A DNA stretch of 64,000 nt from Streptomyces dysideae (GTDB taxonomy: Bacteria > Actinomycetota > Actinomycetes > Streptomycetales > Streptomycetaceae): positions 238,960 to 302,959 of the forward strand of contig NZ_KQ949075.1 in NCBI RefSeq assembly GCF_001514305.1. Direction: 5' to 3'. Positions within the stretch are counted from its first letter, which is position 1; the number at the start of each line of letters is the position of its first letter. The position numbers were made by a program, and so were the translations under genes. The notes beneath the pieces are model-generated. The model did not search any database. It was given only the letters and a program-made list of their open reading frames with translations, and had not been told where the DNA came from. Shown here in pieces: positions 45,767 through 56,300 of the stretch.

Positions 45767-47126
45767 GCCGGTCCCTCCCCACCGCTGCTCATGGCGACAC
45801 CGGTGCGCTCATGGTCCGCCTGGCGCCACAGGTCGCTCAGCGGAGCGCCCCGCGGCACGGTCAGGGCCGTCCAGCCCGCCTCCCGCAGCATCCGCAGCCG
45901 CTCCTCGCTCTCGTCCAACGGGCCGGGCGCATCGCTCGGTTCCCGCCCCCAGACGTTGCTGTCCAGCACGAACGCGATCGCGCCGCCGCTGCGCCGGCGC
46001 ATCTTGGCGGCCATCGCGGCCTGCTCCTCGTCGAGGTCGCCGAAGAAGGCGATCAGCAGCCCCTCGTTGCCGCCGCGCAGCACGTCGTACGCGCGGGACA
46101 GACCCGCGCCGTCGGAGTGGTCGATCACCGCGAGGGTGTCCATCATCAGCCCGGCCGCGTCCGCCGAGTCCTGGCTGGTGCCCGCGAAACCCTCGGCGCC
46201 CTCGCCGGGCACCGAGCTGCCGGTGTCCGTCAACAGCCGTACGGAAAAGCCCCGTTCGAGCATGTGGACCAGGACGGACGCGGAGCCTGCCACGGCCCAC
46301 TCGAACGGCGCGTCCGGGCCCGCGCCCTGGTAGGCGAGGCCCCGGGTGTCCAGGAGCACCGTGCAGCGGGAGCGCTGGGGCTGCTCCTCGCGGCGCACCA
46401 TCAGCTCGCCGTAGCGCGCGGTGGACCGCCAGTGCACACGGCGCAGGTCGTCGCCGTAGCGGTACCCGCGCGGGATCACGTCGTCCTCGCCGGCCAGCGC
46501 GAGCGAGCGCTGCCGCCCCTCGCCGTACCCCCTGGCCTCGCCGCTGAAGCGCACCGGCGGCAGCGGCTCCACGCGCGGGATCACCGTCAGGGTGTCGTAC
46601 GTCGAGAAGGACCGGGTCAGCTCGCACATGCCGAACGGGTCGGTCAGCCGCAGCTGCAGCGGGCCCAGCGGATAGCGGCCGCGCAGGTCGGAGCGGACCC
46701 GGTAGGACACCTCGCGGCGGCCGCCCGCCTCGACCCGGTCGAGCACGAAGCGGGGGCGCGGACCGAGGACGTAGGGCACCCGGTCCTGGAGCATCAGCAG
46801 ACCCGTGGGCAGCCGCGAGACGTTGTCCATCCGCAGATGGACCCGGGCCTCGCTGGCGGCGGGAACGCGCGCGGGGGAGAGCCGGCGGCTGCCGGCGACC
46901 CGGTAGCGCGTGCGGTAGAGGACCGTCGCGCACACCAGCGGCAGTACCGCGAGCAGCAGGCCGACGCGCAGCAGGTCGCTCTGTCCGAGGACGTACGCGC
47001 ACACGGCGGCCGCGACACCGGCGGCCAGGAAGGAGCGGCCGCGGGTGGTCAGACCGGCCAGGGCCGTGCGCACGCCGCCCCTCTCGCCCCGGTCCGCCTC
47101 CGCATACCCCGTCCCTCCGGAGCTCA

Positions 47127-47127
<1 letters not shown>
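45763..47127 (-). CDS. DUF58 (vWA-like) protein
   Basis: About 454 residues. Two helices near the N-terminus (GRSFLAAGVAAAVCAYVLG and LLAVLPLVCATVLYR), then the DUF58 core RSDLRGRYPLGPLQLRLTDPFGM and EDDVIPRGYRYGDDLRRVHWRSTARYGELMVRREE with the RxYxxGDxxRxxHWxxTAR signature, followed by a vWA-like part (CTVLLDTRG). ATG at 47127 forms TGATG with the MoxR stop; a GTG at 47130 (GTGA overlap) is also possible. Works with the MoxR ATPase and transglutaminase in one operon, role unknown. Confidence 0.88.
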
Positions 47128-48164
<1,037 letters not shown>

Positions 48165-48401
48165 CCGGCCCTCCTCGGCCCGTTCTTTCCGGGCCGACGC
48201 TCTGCGATGCGGACCGGCCCACCCCGAAACACGGACACCACGCGTGAAAAGTTCCGCGTGACGCCACACCCGCATTCTTGCTGCCGTTACCGATTCGTGT
48301 CACTCGCCTGTGGACAACTGCCTGCGATTTGTCGGACCTTGCGGCCTTTTGGGCAGCCCAGGGCGGGAAATTAACAGCGAAACGACAGCTGCGGCAGGTG
48401 G

Positions 48402-48950
48402 TTACGTGGGGTCGATCTCGCGCAGCAGGCCCGTTTTCACGTCGAAGACGAAGCCGCGCACGTCGTCGGTGTGCACCAGGAACGGCGACGTGCGCACCCG
48501 CTGCATCGACTGCCGTACGTCCTGTTCGACGTCCCGGAAGGCCTCCACGGCCCACGGGGGACGCTGGCCGACCTCGTCCTCCAGCTCGTGCCGGAAGTCC
48601 TCGGTGAGGCTCTCCAGGCCGCAGCCGGTGTGGTGGATGAGGACGACGCTGCGGGTGCCGAGCGCCCGCTGGCTGATGGTCAGGGAGCGGATGACGTCGT
48701 CGGTGACCACCCCGCCCGCGTTGCGGATGGTGTGGCAGTCGCCCAGCTCCAGGCCGAGGGCGTCGTGCAGGTCGAGACGGGCGTCCATGCAGGCCACGAC
48801 GGCGACGTGCAGCACGGGACGGGCGTCCATCCCGGGGTCGGTGAACGCGGCGGCGTAGCGCTCGTTGGCCTCGACGAGGCGGTCGGTGACCGTGCCGCGG
48901 TGGGCTATGGCCCGCTGAGGGCCCGCTGGAACCGATGCAGAAGTCGACAT
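48402..48950 (-). CDS. beta-class carbonic anhydrase
   Basis: 182 residues. Zinc ligands and dyad: CMDARLD (Cys, Asp-Arg dyad) and VVLIHHTGCGLES (His and Cys), within the sequence LGDCHTIRNAGGVVTDDVIRSL. It interconverts CO2 and bicarbonate in the cytoplasm. Short C-terminus compared with plant-type enzymes. ATG at 48950 is taken; a GTG 21 nt upstream is possible. Followed, in the opposite direction, by the rsmH/dcw promoter region (428 bp to the rsmH start). Confidence 0.9.
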   Translation of the reverse strand: MSTSASVPAGPQRAIAHRGTVTDRLVEANERYAAAFTDPGMDARPVLHVAVVACMDARLDLHDALGLELGDCHTIRNAGGVVTDDVIRSLTISQRALGTRSVVLIHHTGCGLESLTEDFRHELEDEVGQRPPWAVEAFRDVEQDVRQSMQRVRTSPFLVHTDDVRGFVFDVKTGLLREIDPT

Positions 48951-49126
48951 ACCCACGACGTTACTGGTCACGGTGTTTCCGGTCTTGCCATGAGAAGGGA
49001 AAAGAGCGTTATCACCTGCTCACTGTGAGGTAACCCACAGGAGTGAGGTGGACACGTCCGAGTGAGGGATTTTCCGCGGTCCGCCGCGTCGGGACGGCGC
49101 CGGGCCGCGACGCGCAGGCCGGTTGA

Positions 49127-49154
49127 TTGACCGCGAGACAGGGTGGACTAAAGT
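49127..49154 (+). promoter_or_regulatory. candidate sigma-HrdB-type promoter of rsmH and the dcw cluster
   Basis: TTGACC (49127-49132), 16-bp spacer, TAAAGT (49149-49154). It would give a 5' leader of about 218 nt before rsmH at 49379. The leader has inverted repeats but no mraZ gene or MraZ-type TGGGN repeats were seen. Confidence 0.65.
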
Positions 49155-49378
49155 GACGCGAAGCGGGAGGCGAGACTCTCCCCGCTGGACTGAATTCCCC
49201 CGGGGATCCCGGCGACTTTCCGGAGATCTCCCCACGTGCGCGGCGCGTACGTACGGCTCGGCCTCCTCCCGCTCCCGGTCGGCTGACGCTTTCCGGCGCC
49301 GGCAGGCCTCCCCTTCTCGAGCGGGCGGGGACCCGGCGGTGCGTACGCCGCGCCGGATCTGAGAGGGCCCAGGACCAA

Positions 49379-50380
49379 ATGGCGCGCGAAGCGCATTCGA
49401 ACAAGGGCGGCGGTGGGCGACGGGAGGGACAGAGTCGACACGTCCCGGTGATGCTCCAGCGGTGCCTGGACCTGTTGGCTCCCGCCCTGCGGACGCCGGG
49501 AGCGGTGGTCGTCGACTGCACGCTCGGCCTCGGCGGCCACAGCGAGGCCCTGCTGGAACAGTTCCCCGAGGCCCGGCTGGTCGCCCTCGACCGCGACAAG
49601 GAGGCCCTGCGGCTGTCCGGTGAGCGGCTCGCCCGCTTCGGTGAGCGGGCCACCCTGGTGCACGCGGTCTACGACGAGCTCCCGGACGTACTGACCAGGC
49701 TCCGTATCCCGCGCGTGCAGGGCGTCCTGTTCGACCTCGGCGTCTCCTCCATGCAGCTCGACGAGGCCGACCGCGGCTTCGCCTACGCCCAGGACGCGCC
49801 CCTCGACATGCGCATGGACCAGACGACCGGCATGAGCGCCGCCGAGGTCCTCAACACCTACCCGCCCGGCGAGCTGGTCCGGATCCTGCGCGCGTACGGC
49901 GAGGAGAAGCAGGCCAAGCGGATCGTGGCCGCCATCGTGCGCGAGCGTCAGAAGGAGCCGTTCAGCAACAGCGCGCGGCTCGTGGAGCTGATCCGGGACG
50001 CGCTGCCGCAGGCCGCCAAGCGCACCGGCGGCAACCCGGCCAAGCGCACCTTCCAGGCCCTGCGCATCGAGGTCAACGGAGAGCTCTCCGTCCTGGAGCG
50101 GGCGATCCCGGCCGCCGTGAAGGCCCTCGACGTGGGCGGGCGGATCGCGGTCCTGTCGTACCACTCGCTGGAGGACCGGCTGGTCAAGCAGGTCTTCGCG
50201 GGCGGCGCCGCCACCACGGCCCCGCCCGGACTGCCCGTCGTCCCCGAGCGCTACCAGCCCCGGCTCAAGCTGCTCACACGCGGTGCCGAACTTCCGACCG
50301 AGGAAGAGGTCGCCGAGAACCGGCGCGCGGCTCCGGCCCGACTGCGCGGAGCCGAGCGGATCAGGGAGGACGTCGAGTGA
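49379..50380 (+). CDS. rsmH: 16S rRNA (cytosine1402-N4)-methyltransferase
   Basis: 333 residues. [14 protein letters not shown] lead, SAM motif [63 protein letters not shown] (the RsmH/MraW signature) and [17 protein letters not shown]. It methylates C1402 of 16S rRNA in the decoding centre. First gene of the dcw cluster as in most bacteria. Its TGA overlaps (GTGA) the start of a 103-codon candidate ORF, not ftsL itself. About 20 extra polar residues precede the family core. Confidence 0.95.
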   Translation: MAREAHSNKGGGGRREGQSRHVPVMLQRCLDLLAPALRTPGAVVVDCTLGLGGHSEALLEQFPEARLVALDRDKEALRLSGERLARFGERATLVHAVYDELPDVLTRLRIPRVQGVLFDLGVSSMQLDEADRGFAYAQDAPLDMRMDQTTGMSAAEVLNTYPPGELVRILRAYGEEKQAKRIVAAIVRERQKEPFSNSARLVELIRDALPQAAKRTGGNPAKRTFQALRIEVNGELSVLERAIPAAVKALDVGGRIAVLSYHSLEDRLVKQVFAGGAATTAPPGLPVVPERYQPRLKLLTRGAELPTEEEVAENRRAAPARLRGAERIREDVE

Positions 50381-50688
50381 GAAGGGCGGAGGGGCGGGGG
50401 CGCGGGTGCCGGTGGGGGGTCGGAATCCCGATCCGGCGCCGGGCACTCGGGTCGGAGATCCGAACCGAGGCGTGCGCGTGCAGGCCCGTCCCCCGAACCC
50501 AGGGACGGGCGCCCGGCGCTGCGACCGGGATCCGGCGGCGCAGGCGCGCGGGTGGGGTCGAAACCTCGACCCGGGCGCGGTCGTACGGGTTTGAATGCCT
50601 GACTCAGGCGCGGTCGCGCGGGTTTGAGAACCCAACCCGCGCCGGACTCGTGGGTTCGGAAACCAGACCGGGGAGGGCGAGTGAGTAG
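50377..50688 (+). CDS. candidate 103-residue repeat protein bridging rsmH and ftsL
   Basis: Starts at GTG overlapping the rsmH stop (GTGA) and ends 8 bp into ftsL (stop TAG at 50686-50688), so translation could pass through all three genes. The product falls into 11-residue units with pattern G-x-E-x-x-T-(R/Q)-A-R-x-x: [44 protein letters not shown], preceded by more diverged units ([22 protein letters not shown]). The DNA is correspondingly a 33-bp degenerate tandem repeat with hairpins. Basic, with several Cys; no homologue is known to me. It could instead be a non-coding minisatellite that happens to be open. Confidence 0.4.
   Translation: MRRAEGRGRGCRWGVGIPIRRRALGSEIRTEACACRPVPRTQGRAPGAATGIRRRRRAGGVETSTRARSYGFECLTQARSRGFENPTRAGLVGSETRPGRASE
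50400..50669 (+). repeat. degenerate ~33-bp tandem repeat array in the rsmH-ftsL gap
   Basis: Units of about 27-39 bp begin GCGC(G/C)GG and contain GGGTTTGA/GGGTCGAA-like cores: 50538-50574, 50575-50607, 50608-50638 and 50639-50669 are the clearest, with older copies from 50400. CGGGTTTGA recurs exactly 33 bp apart (50586 and 50619). Several units form hairpins, such as GGGTCGA-AACC-TCGACCC (50555-50572) and GCCCGTCCC...GGGACGGGC (50484-50510). Confidence 0.75.
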
Positions 50689-51187
50689 GAAACCCGAACT
50701 GAAGGGGCGCGCGGCTCGGCTCGCGCGCCTCTTTCCCACCGGCCCCGGCCAGGCCGCCCGCACCCCCTTCGTCCTCCTTGTCGTCCTCCTCCTGGGCGGA
50801 GGCCTCATCGGGCTCCTCGTACTGAACTCCGCCCTCAGCGAAGGCGCGTTCAAACTCGACGACCTGCAGAAGGAGACGAAGTCCCTCACCGACGAGGAAC
50901 AGTCCCTCCAGCGCGACGTCGATGCCTACTCCGCCCCCGACGCCCTCCAGCGCCGCGCCCGCGAGCTCGGCATGGTGCCCGGCGGCGACCCCGCCTTCCT
51001 CAACCCCGACGGCACGGTCAAGGGCGTCCCCACCCCCGCGGCCGCCCGGCAGACCACCGCGCGCAACCCGCTGGCCCTCGCCCCCGAGGCGTTCGGCACC
51101 CTGCCCGCGGAGCCCCCGACGTCCACCGTGCCCGCGGCCCCCGAGGCCACCCCCTCGACACCACAGCCCACGACCCCCGGCAGGTGA
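50681..51187 (+). CDS. ftsL: cell-division protein FtsL
   Basis: 168 residues: basic cytoplasmic N-terminus, one membrane helix (PFVLLVVLLLGGGLIGLLVLNSA), a coiled-coil (KLDDLQKETKSLTDEEQSLQRDV) and a septum-formation-initiator-like stretch ending in a Pro/Thr-rich periplasmic tail. FtsL forms the FtsQLB-type complex activating FtsW/FtsI. GTG at 50681 (SRKPELKG...) is in a GAGGGCGA context. Its start is overlapped by the candidate repeat ORF and its stop overlaps ftsI (GTGA). Confidence 0.9.
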   Translation: MSRKPELKGRAARLARLFPTGPGQAARTPFVLLVVLLLGGGLIGLLVLNSALSEGAFKLDDLQKETKSLTDEEQSLQRDVDAYSAPDALQRRARELGMVPGGDPAFLNPDGTVKGVPTPAAARQTTARNPLALAPEAFGTLPAEPPTSTVPAAPEATPSTPQPTTPGR

Positions 51188-53151
51188 CGGAAGTGTCCGA
51201 CAGGGAACCGCCGCGCCGCCGTGTGCCCGGACCCGCACGCCCCGCCCGTTCCGGCGGCGGACGGCGCCCCGGACCCGGCGCCCGCCCGGCCCGCCGCCCG
51301 GCGGCGCCCCGCCCCGCGGCCCCCCGCGTCATCCGGCTGGGCAGCCCCCGCCCCCGGCTGCGCATGGTCAGCCTCGCGCTGACCCTCGTCCTGATCGCCT
51401 TCGTCGTACGGCTGCTCCAGGTGCAGGCCGTCGACGCGAGCACCTACGCCGCCAAGGCCGAGCAGAACCGGTACGTCGGCTACACCCTGGCCGCCGAGCG
51501 CGGCGGCATCAGCGACCGCAACGGCGTGGCCCTCGCGACCAGCGTGGACGCGTACGACGTCACCGCCGACCCCACGCTGTTCACCCGCAAGCAGCTGAAG
51601 ATCGACGACGGCCCCGAACAGGCGGCCGCCCTCCTCGCCCCGATCCTCGGCCAGGAACAGGACACGATCGTCAGGAAGCTCAGGCCCCAGAACAAGGACC
51701 TGCGCTACGTCGTGCTGGCCAACCGGCAGACCCCGCAGGTCTGGAAGCAGATCAAGGACCTCAGGACCGCGCTCGCCGTGAAGGCGGACAAGGACAAGAG
51801 CACGGTCAACTTCCTCGCGGGCGTCCTCGCCGTCGCCAGCAGCAAGCGGATCTATCCGAACGGCGACCTCGCCGCCGGGATACTGGGCTGGGTCAACTCC
51901 GACGGCAAGGGCGGCGGCGGTGTCGAGCAGCAGCTGAACAAGGAGCTGGCCGGCAAGGACGGCGAGATCCGCTACGCCCAGTCCGGCGGCCGCCAGGTCC
52001 CCACCGCGGGCTCCACCGAGACCCCCGCGGTGCCCGGCAGCGACATCGAACTCACCATCGACCGCGACATCCAGTGGGCCGCGCAGAACGCGATCAGCGA
52101 GCAGGTGAAGAAGTCCCGGGCCGACCGCGGCTATGTGATCGTCCAGGACACCCGCACCGGCCAGATCCTCGCCATGGCCAACTCACCCGGCTTTGACCCC
52201 AACGACCTCTCGCGGGCCGATCCGAGCTCCCTGCACAACTGGGCCATCGAGGACGCCTACGAGCCCGGCTCCACCGCCAAGGTCCTGTCGATGGCCGCCG
52301 TACTGGAGGAGGGAGCCGCCACGCCCCGCACGCATGTCGTCGTGCCCAACCGGCTGCACCGCGGCGACCGGCTCTTCAAGGACGACATCAACCACCCGAC
52401 CTGGTACCTGACGCTCAACGGCGTCCTCGCCAAGTCCAGCAACATCGGCACCATCCTCGCCACCGGCCAGCTTGGCAAGACGCAGTCCGAGGCCAACGAG
52501 GTCCTCTACTCGTACCTGCGCAAGTTCGGCCTCGGCAGCTACTCCGGGCTCGGCTTCCCCGGCGAGACCAAGGGCATCCTCGCCGCGCCCGGACAGTGGT
52601 CGACATCGCAGCAGTACACGATTCCTTTCGGCCAGGGCGTCTCCGTCAGCGCCCTGCAGGCGGCCTCCGTCTACTCCACGATCGCCAACGGCGGCGTACG
52701 CGTCGAACCCACCCTCGTACGCGGCACACAGGGACCCGACGGACGCTTCGCCCCCGCCCCCACGCCCAAGAAGACAAGGGTCGTCAGCGCCAAGACGGCG
52801 AAGACCCTCGCCCAGATGCTGGAGTCGGTCGTGGACGACGAGGAGGGGACCGGCACCAGGGCGCGCATCCTTGGCTACCGGGTCGCGGGCAAGACGGGTA
52901 CGGCCAACCGCGTGGATCCGGCCACCGGCAAGTACAAGGGCTACACCTCGTCGTTCGCCGGGTTCGCGCCCGCGGACAACCCCCGGATCACCGTCTACTG
53001 CGCCATCCAGAACGCGACCAAGGGCAACTACTTCGGAGGCCAGATCTGCGGCCCCATCTACAAGCAGGTCATGGAGTTCGCCCTGAAGACCCTCCAGGTC
53101 CCGCCGACCGGGGCCAAGGCCGCCAGCCTCCCGGTCGCCTACAAACCCTGA
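51184..53151 (+). CDS. ftsI: septal transpeptidase FtsI (PBP3, class B)
   Basis: 655 residues. Arg/Pro-rich cytoplasmic tail (~45 residues), membrane anchor (VSLALTLVLIAFVVRLLQVQ), pedestal domain with ERGGISDRNGVALATS, and the transpeptidase: active-site Ser in EPGSTAKVLS (SxxK), KSSNIG (SxN) and GKTGTANR (KTG). It cross-links septal peptidoglycan with FtsW. GTG at 51184 overlaps the ftsL stop (GTGA); GTG 51193 is an alternative. 28 bp precede the upstream murE frame. Confidence 0.95.
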   Translation: MTEVSDREPPRRRVPGPARPARSGGGRRPGPGARPARRPAAPRPAAPRVIRLGSPRPRLRMVSLALTLVLIAFVVRLLQVQAVDASTYAAKAEQNRYVGYTLAAERGGISDRNGVALATSVDAYDVTADPTLFTRKQLKIDDGPEQAAALLAPILGQEQDTIVRKLRPQNKDLRYVVLANRQTPQVWKQIKDLRTALAVKADKDKSTVNFLAGVLAVASSKRIYPNGDLAAGILGWVNSDGKGGGGVEQQLNKELAGKDGEIRYAQSGGRQVPTAGSTETPAVPGSDIELTIDRDIQWAAQNAISEQVKKSRADRGYVIVQDTRTGQILAMANSPGFDPNDLSRADPSSLHNWAIEDAYEPGSTAKVLSMAAVLEEGAATPRTHVVVPNRLHRGDRLFKDDINHPTWYLTLNGVLAKSSNIGTILATGQLGKTQSEANEVLYSYLRKFGLGSYSGLGFPGETKGILAAPGQWSTSQQYTIPFGQGVSVSALQAASVYSTIANGGVRVEPTLVRGTQGPDGRFAPAPTPKKTRVVSAKTAKTLAQMLESVVDDEEGTGTRARILGYRVAGKTGTANRVDPATGKYKGYTSSFAGFAPADNPRITVYCAIQNATKGNYFGGQICGPIYKQVMEFALKTLQVPPTGAKAASLPVAYKP

Positions 53152-53368
53152 CCAGCACCGAGCAGCCAGGAACCACCTCGTGACAACGATCACCCCGGAT
53201 TCCGGGAATCAGGGCGCGCCCGTGCCCTCGCCCACCCGTCGCCCACCACCACCCTTGCTCGACATCGCTGCGCGCGGGCCCCTTTTTAGCTCCGAAGCGG
53301 GTGCGCCCGGTACGCTCGCCGCCGTGCCACACGCCGATCAGTCCCAAACCACCCAGAAGGGGCATCTC

Positions 53369-54889
53369 GTGACGTATCCGGGACCGCCCAGGCCGGTCCA
53401 GGTCTCCGCCACACCCCTCGCGGAGCTCGCCGTTCAGCTGGGTGCCGTAGCGCCGGGGGGCGCGGCCGAGGTCACGGGCATCACCCATGACTCGCGCGCC
53501 GTCCGCCCCGGCGACCTGTACGCCGCCTTGCCGGGCGCCCGCCTGCACGGCGCCGACTTCGTCACGCAGGCCGCCGGCCTGGGTGCGGCCGCCGTGCTGA
53601 CCGACCCGACCGGCGCCGAGCGCGCCGCGGCGACCGGCCTCCCGGTGCTGGTCGTGGAGAACCCGCGCGGGCGGATGGGTGAGCTGGCGGCCACGATCTA
53701 CGGCCACCCCGGCCGCGACCTCCTCCAGATCGGCATCACCGGCACCTCCGGCAAGACCACCACCGCCTATCTCGTCGAGGGCGGTCTGAAGACGGTCAGG
53801 TCCACTGGACTGATCGGCACGGTCGAGATGCGCATCGGCGACGAACGCATCAAGTCCGAGCGCACCACCCCCGAGGCCACCGACCTCCAGGCCCTGTTCG
53901 CCGTCATGCGCGAACGCGATGTCGAGGCGGTCGCCATGGAGGTCTCCAGCCATGCGCTGGTCCTCGGCCGGGTCGACGGCTGCGTCTTCGACATCGCCGT
54001 CTTCAACAACCTCAGCCCGGAACACATGGAGTTCCACTCCGACATGGAGGACTACTTCCGGGCCAAGGCGCAGCTCTTCACGCCGCAACGCAGCAGACTC
54101 GGCGTCGTCAACCTCGACGACGAGTACGGCCGCAGGCTCGCCAAGGAAGCCACCGTCCCGGTCGTCACCTTCTCCGCCGAGGGCCACCCCGACGCCGACT
54201 GGCGTGCCGAGGACGTCCACATCGGCCCCATGGACTCGACGTTCACCGCAGTCGGCCCCAAGGGCGAGCGGATCGACGCCAGGTCCCCGATCGCCGGCCC
54301 CTTCAACGTGGCCAACACCCTCGCCGCGATCACCGCCCTCGCCGTCGCCGGCCTGGACCCGCAGGCCGCCGCCGACGGCGTCGCCGCCGTGCCGGGCGTA
54401 CCGGGCCGGCTGGAGCGCGTGGACGCCGGGCAGCCGTACCTCGCGGTCGTCGACTACGCCCACAAGACGGACGCCGTCGAATCGGTCCTGCGCGCCCTGC
54501 GCAAGGTCACCGAGGGCCGGCTGCACCTCGTGCTCGGCTGCGGCGGAGACCGGGACAAGACCAAGCGCGGCCCGATGGGAGCCGCCGCGGCCCGGCTCGC
54601 CGACACGGCCGTACTGACCTCCGACAACCCCCGCTCCGAAGACCCCCTCGCGATCCTCGCGACCATGCTCCAGGGTGCGGCGTCCGTACCGGCACACGAG
54701 CGCGGCGAGGTCCAGGTCTTCGAGGACCGGGCCGCCGCGATCGCCGCCGCGGTCGTCCGCGCGCGGCCCGGGGACACCGTGCTGGTCGCGGGCAAGGGCC
54801 ATGAGCAGGGCCAGGACATCGCCGGGGTGGTGCGTCCCTTCGACGACCGCCAGGTGCTTCGCGAAGCTATCCAGAAGACCCAGGGATGA
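53369..54889 (+). CDS. murE: UDP-MurNAc-tripeptide ligase MurE
   Basis: 506 residues from the GTG at 53369 (AAGGGG 6 nt upstream). Substrate domain VTGITHDSRAVRPGDLYAALPG; ATP loop GITGTSGKTTTAYLVEGG; SERTTPEATDLQ; carbamylated Lys region; DAP-recognising LTSDNPRSEDP motif (DNPR). It adds diaminopimelate (LL-form in Streptomyces) to UDP-MurNAc-L-Ala-D-Glu. The same frame is open back to GTG 53180 (569 residues); that extension is Pro-rich, weakly coding in character and contains TACGCT 7 nt before another in-frame GTG (53324), so an internal promoter and shorter product are plausible. Confidence 0.93.
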   Translation: MTYPGPPRPVQVSATPLAELAVQLGAVAPGGAAEVTGITHDSRAVRPGDLYAALPGARLHGADFVTQAAGLGAAAVLTDPTGAERAAATGLPVLVVENPRGRMGELAATIYGHPGRDLLQIGITGTSGKTTTAYLVEGGLKTVRSTGLIGTVEMRIGDERIKSERTTPEATDLQALFAVMRERDVEAVAMEVSSHALVLGRVDGCVFDIAVFNNLSPEHMEFHSDMEDYFRAKAQLFTPQRSRLGVVNLDDEYGRRLAKEATVPVVTFSAEGHPDADWRAEDVHIGPMDSTFTAVGPKGERIDARSPIAGPFNVANTLAAITALAVAGLDPQAAADGVAAVPGVPGRLERVDAGQPYLAVVDYAHKTDAVESVLRALRKVTEGRLHLVLGCGGDRDKTKRGPMGAAAARLADTAVLTSDNPRSEDPLAILATMLQGAASVPAHERGEVQVFEDRAAAIAAAVVRARPGDTVLVAGKGHEQGQDIAGVVRPFDDRQVLREAIQKTQG

Positions 54890-54893
54890 ACTT

Positions 54894-56300
54894 GTGATCG
54901 CCCTCTCTCTCGCCGAGATCGCAGCAGTCGTCGGCGGGCAGACCTACGACATACCGGATCCGTCGGCGCAGGTCACCGGACCGGTCGTCCGGGACTCCCG
55001 TGAGGTGGAGCCCGGCAGCCTCTTCGTCGCCTTCGCCGGCGAGCGCGTGGACGGCCACGACTTCGCGGCAACGGTCGTCGAAGCGGGCGCGGCCGCCGTA
55101 CTGGCGTCCCGTCCGGTCGGCGTACCCGCGATCGTCGTCGAGGACGTCCAGACGGCCCTCGGCGCCCTCGCCCGGCACGTCGTCCAGCGCCTCGGCACCA
55201 CCCTCGTGGCCCTCACCGGCTCCGCGGGCAAGACCAGCACCAAGGACCTGATCGCCCAGGTCCTCGCGCGCAAGGCGCCCACGGTGTTCACGCCCGGCTC
55301 CCTCAACAACGAGATCGGGCTGCCGCTGACCGCGCTCAGCGCCACCGAGGAGACGAAGTTCCTCGTGCTGGAGATGGGCGCCCGTGGCATCGGCCACATC
55401 CGATACCTCACGGAGCTCACGCCGCCGAGGATCGGCCTCGTGATCAACGTCGGCTCCGCCCACATCGGTGAGTTCGGCGGCCGCGAGCAGATCGCCGAGG
55501 CCAAGGGCGAGCTGGTCGAGGTACTGCCCGAGAACGGTACGGCGATCCTCAACGCCGACGATCCCCTCGTACGGGCCATGGCATCCCGTACGAAGGCGAA
55601 GGTGATCCTTTTCGGCGAGTCCGGCGAAGCGGACGTACGCGCCGAGAACGTGCGACTCACGGACAGTGGACAGCCCGCCTTCCTGCTTCACACACCCACC
55701 GGTGCAAGTGAAGTGACCATGCGCCTGTACGGTGAGCACCACGTGTCGAACGCGCTCGCCGCGGCCGCCGTCGCCCACGAACTGGGCATGTCCGCGGAAG
55801 AGATCGCCACCGCGCTCTCCGAGGCGGGCTCCCTCTCCCGCTGGCGGATGGAGGTCACCGAGCGCCCGGACGGCGTGACGGTCGTCAACGACGCCTACAA
55901 CGCGAACCCCGAGTCCATGCGAGCCGCCCTGCGCGCGCTCGCGGCCATGGGCAAGGGGCGGCGGACCTGGGCGGTGCTCGGCAAGATGGCCGAGCTCGGG
56001 GACGAGGCGCTCGCCGAGCACGACGCGGTCGGACGGCTGGCCGTCCGGCTCAACGTCAGCAAGCTCGTCGCGGTCGGGGGCAGGGAAGCGTCCTGGCTGC
56101 AACTGGGCGCATATAACGAGGGTTCGTGGGGTGAGGAGTCGGTGCACGTGTCCGACGCACAGGCGGCGGTCGACCTGCTGCGCAGCGAGTTGCGCCCAGG
56201 GGACGTCGTACTCGTGAAGGCGTCCCGGTCGGTCGGGCTCGAGAGCGTGGCGCAGGCGCTCGTCGAGACCGGTGCCGAGGGTGAGGTTGCCGCCCGATGA
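54894..56300 (+). CDS. murF: UDP-MurNAc-pentapeptide synthetase MurF
   Basis: 468 residues. SLAEIAAVVGG, PVVRDSREVEPGSLFVAFAGERVDGHDF, ATP loop ALTGSAGKTSTKDLIAQ, NNEIGLPLTAL, EMGARGIGHIRYL and AYNANPESMRAAL (MurF-specific NANP). It ligates D-Ala-D-Ala to the tripeptide. GTG at 54894 is used, 4 bp after the murE stop. The stop overlaps mraY (ATGA). Confidence 0.95.
   Translation: MIALSLAEIAAVVGGQTYDIPDPSAQVTGPVVRDSREVEPGSLFVAFAGERVDGHDFAATVVEAGAAAVLASRPVGVPAIVVEDVQTALGALARHVVQRLGTTLVALTGSAGKTSTKDLIAQVLARKAPTVFTPGSLNNEIGLPLTALSATEETKFLVLEMGARGIGHIRYLTELTPPRIGLVINVGSAHIGEFGGREQIAEAKGELVEVLPENGTAILNADDPLVRAMASRTKAKVILFGESGEADVRAENVRLTDSGQPAFLLHTPTGASEVTMRLYGEHHVSNALAAAAVAHELGMSAEEIATALSEAGSLSRWRMEVTERPDGVTVVNDAYNANPESMRAALRALAAMGKGRRTWAVLGKMAELGDEALAEHDAVGRLAVRLNVSKLVAVGGREASWLQLGAYNEGSWGEESVHVSDAQAAVDLLRSELRPGDVVLVKASRSVGLESVAQALVETGAEGEVAAR

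Noticed and set aside
49123..49362. 79-codon frame before rsmH as a possible mraZ substitute
   Set aside because: No MraZ/AbrB-like sequence; Arg/Ser-rich translation; it covers the promoter and leader.
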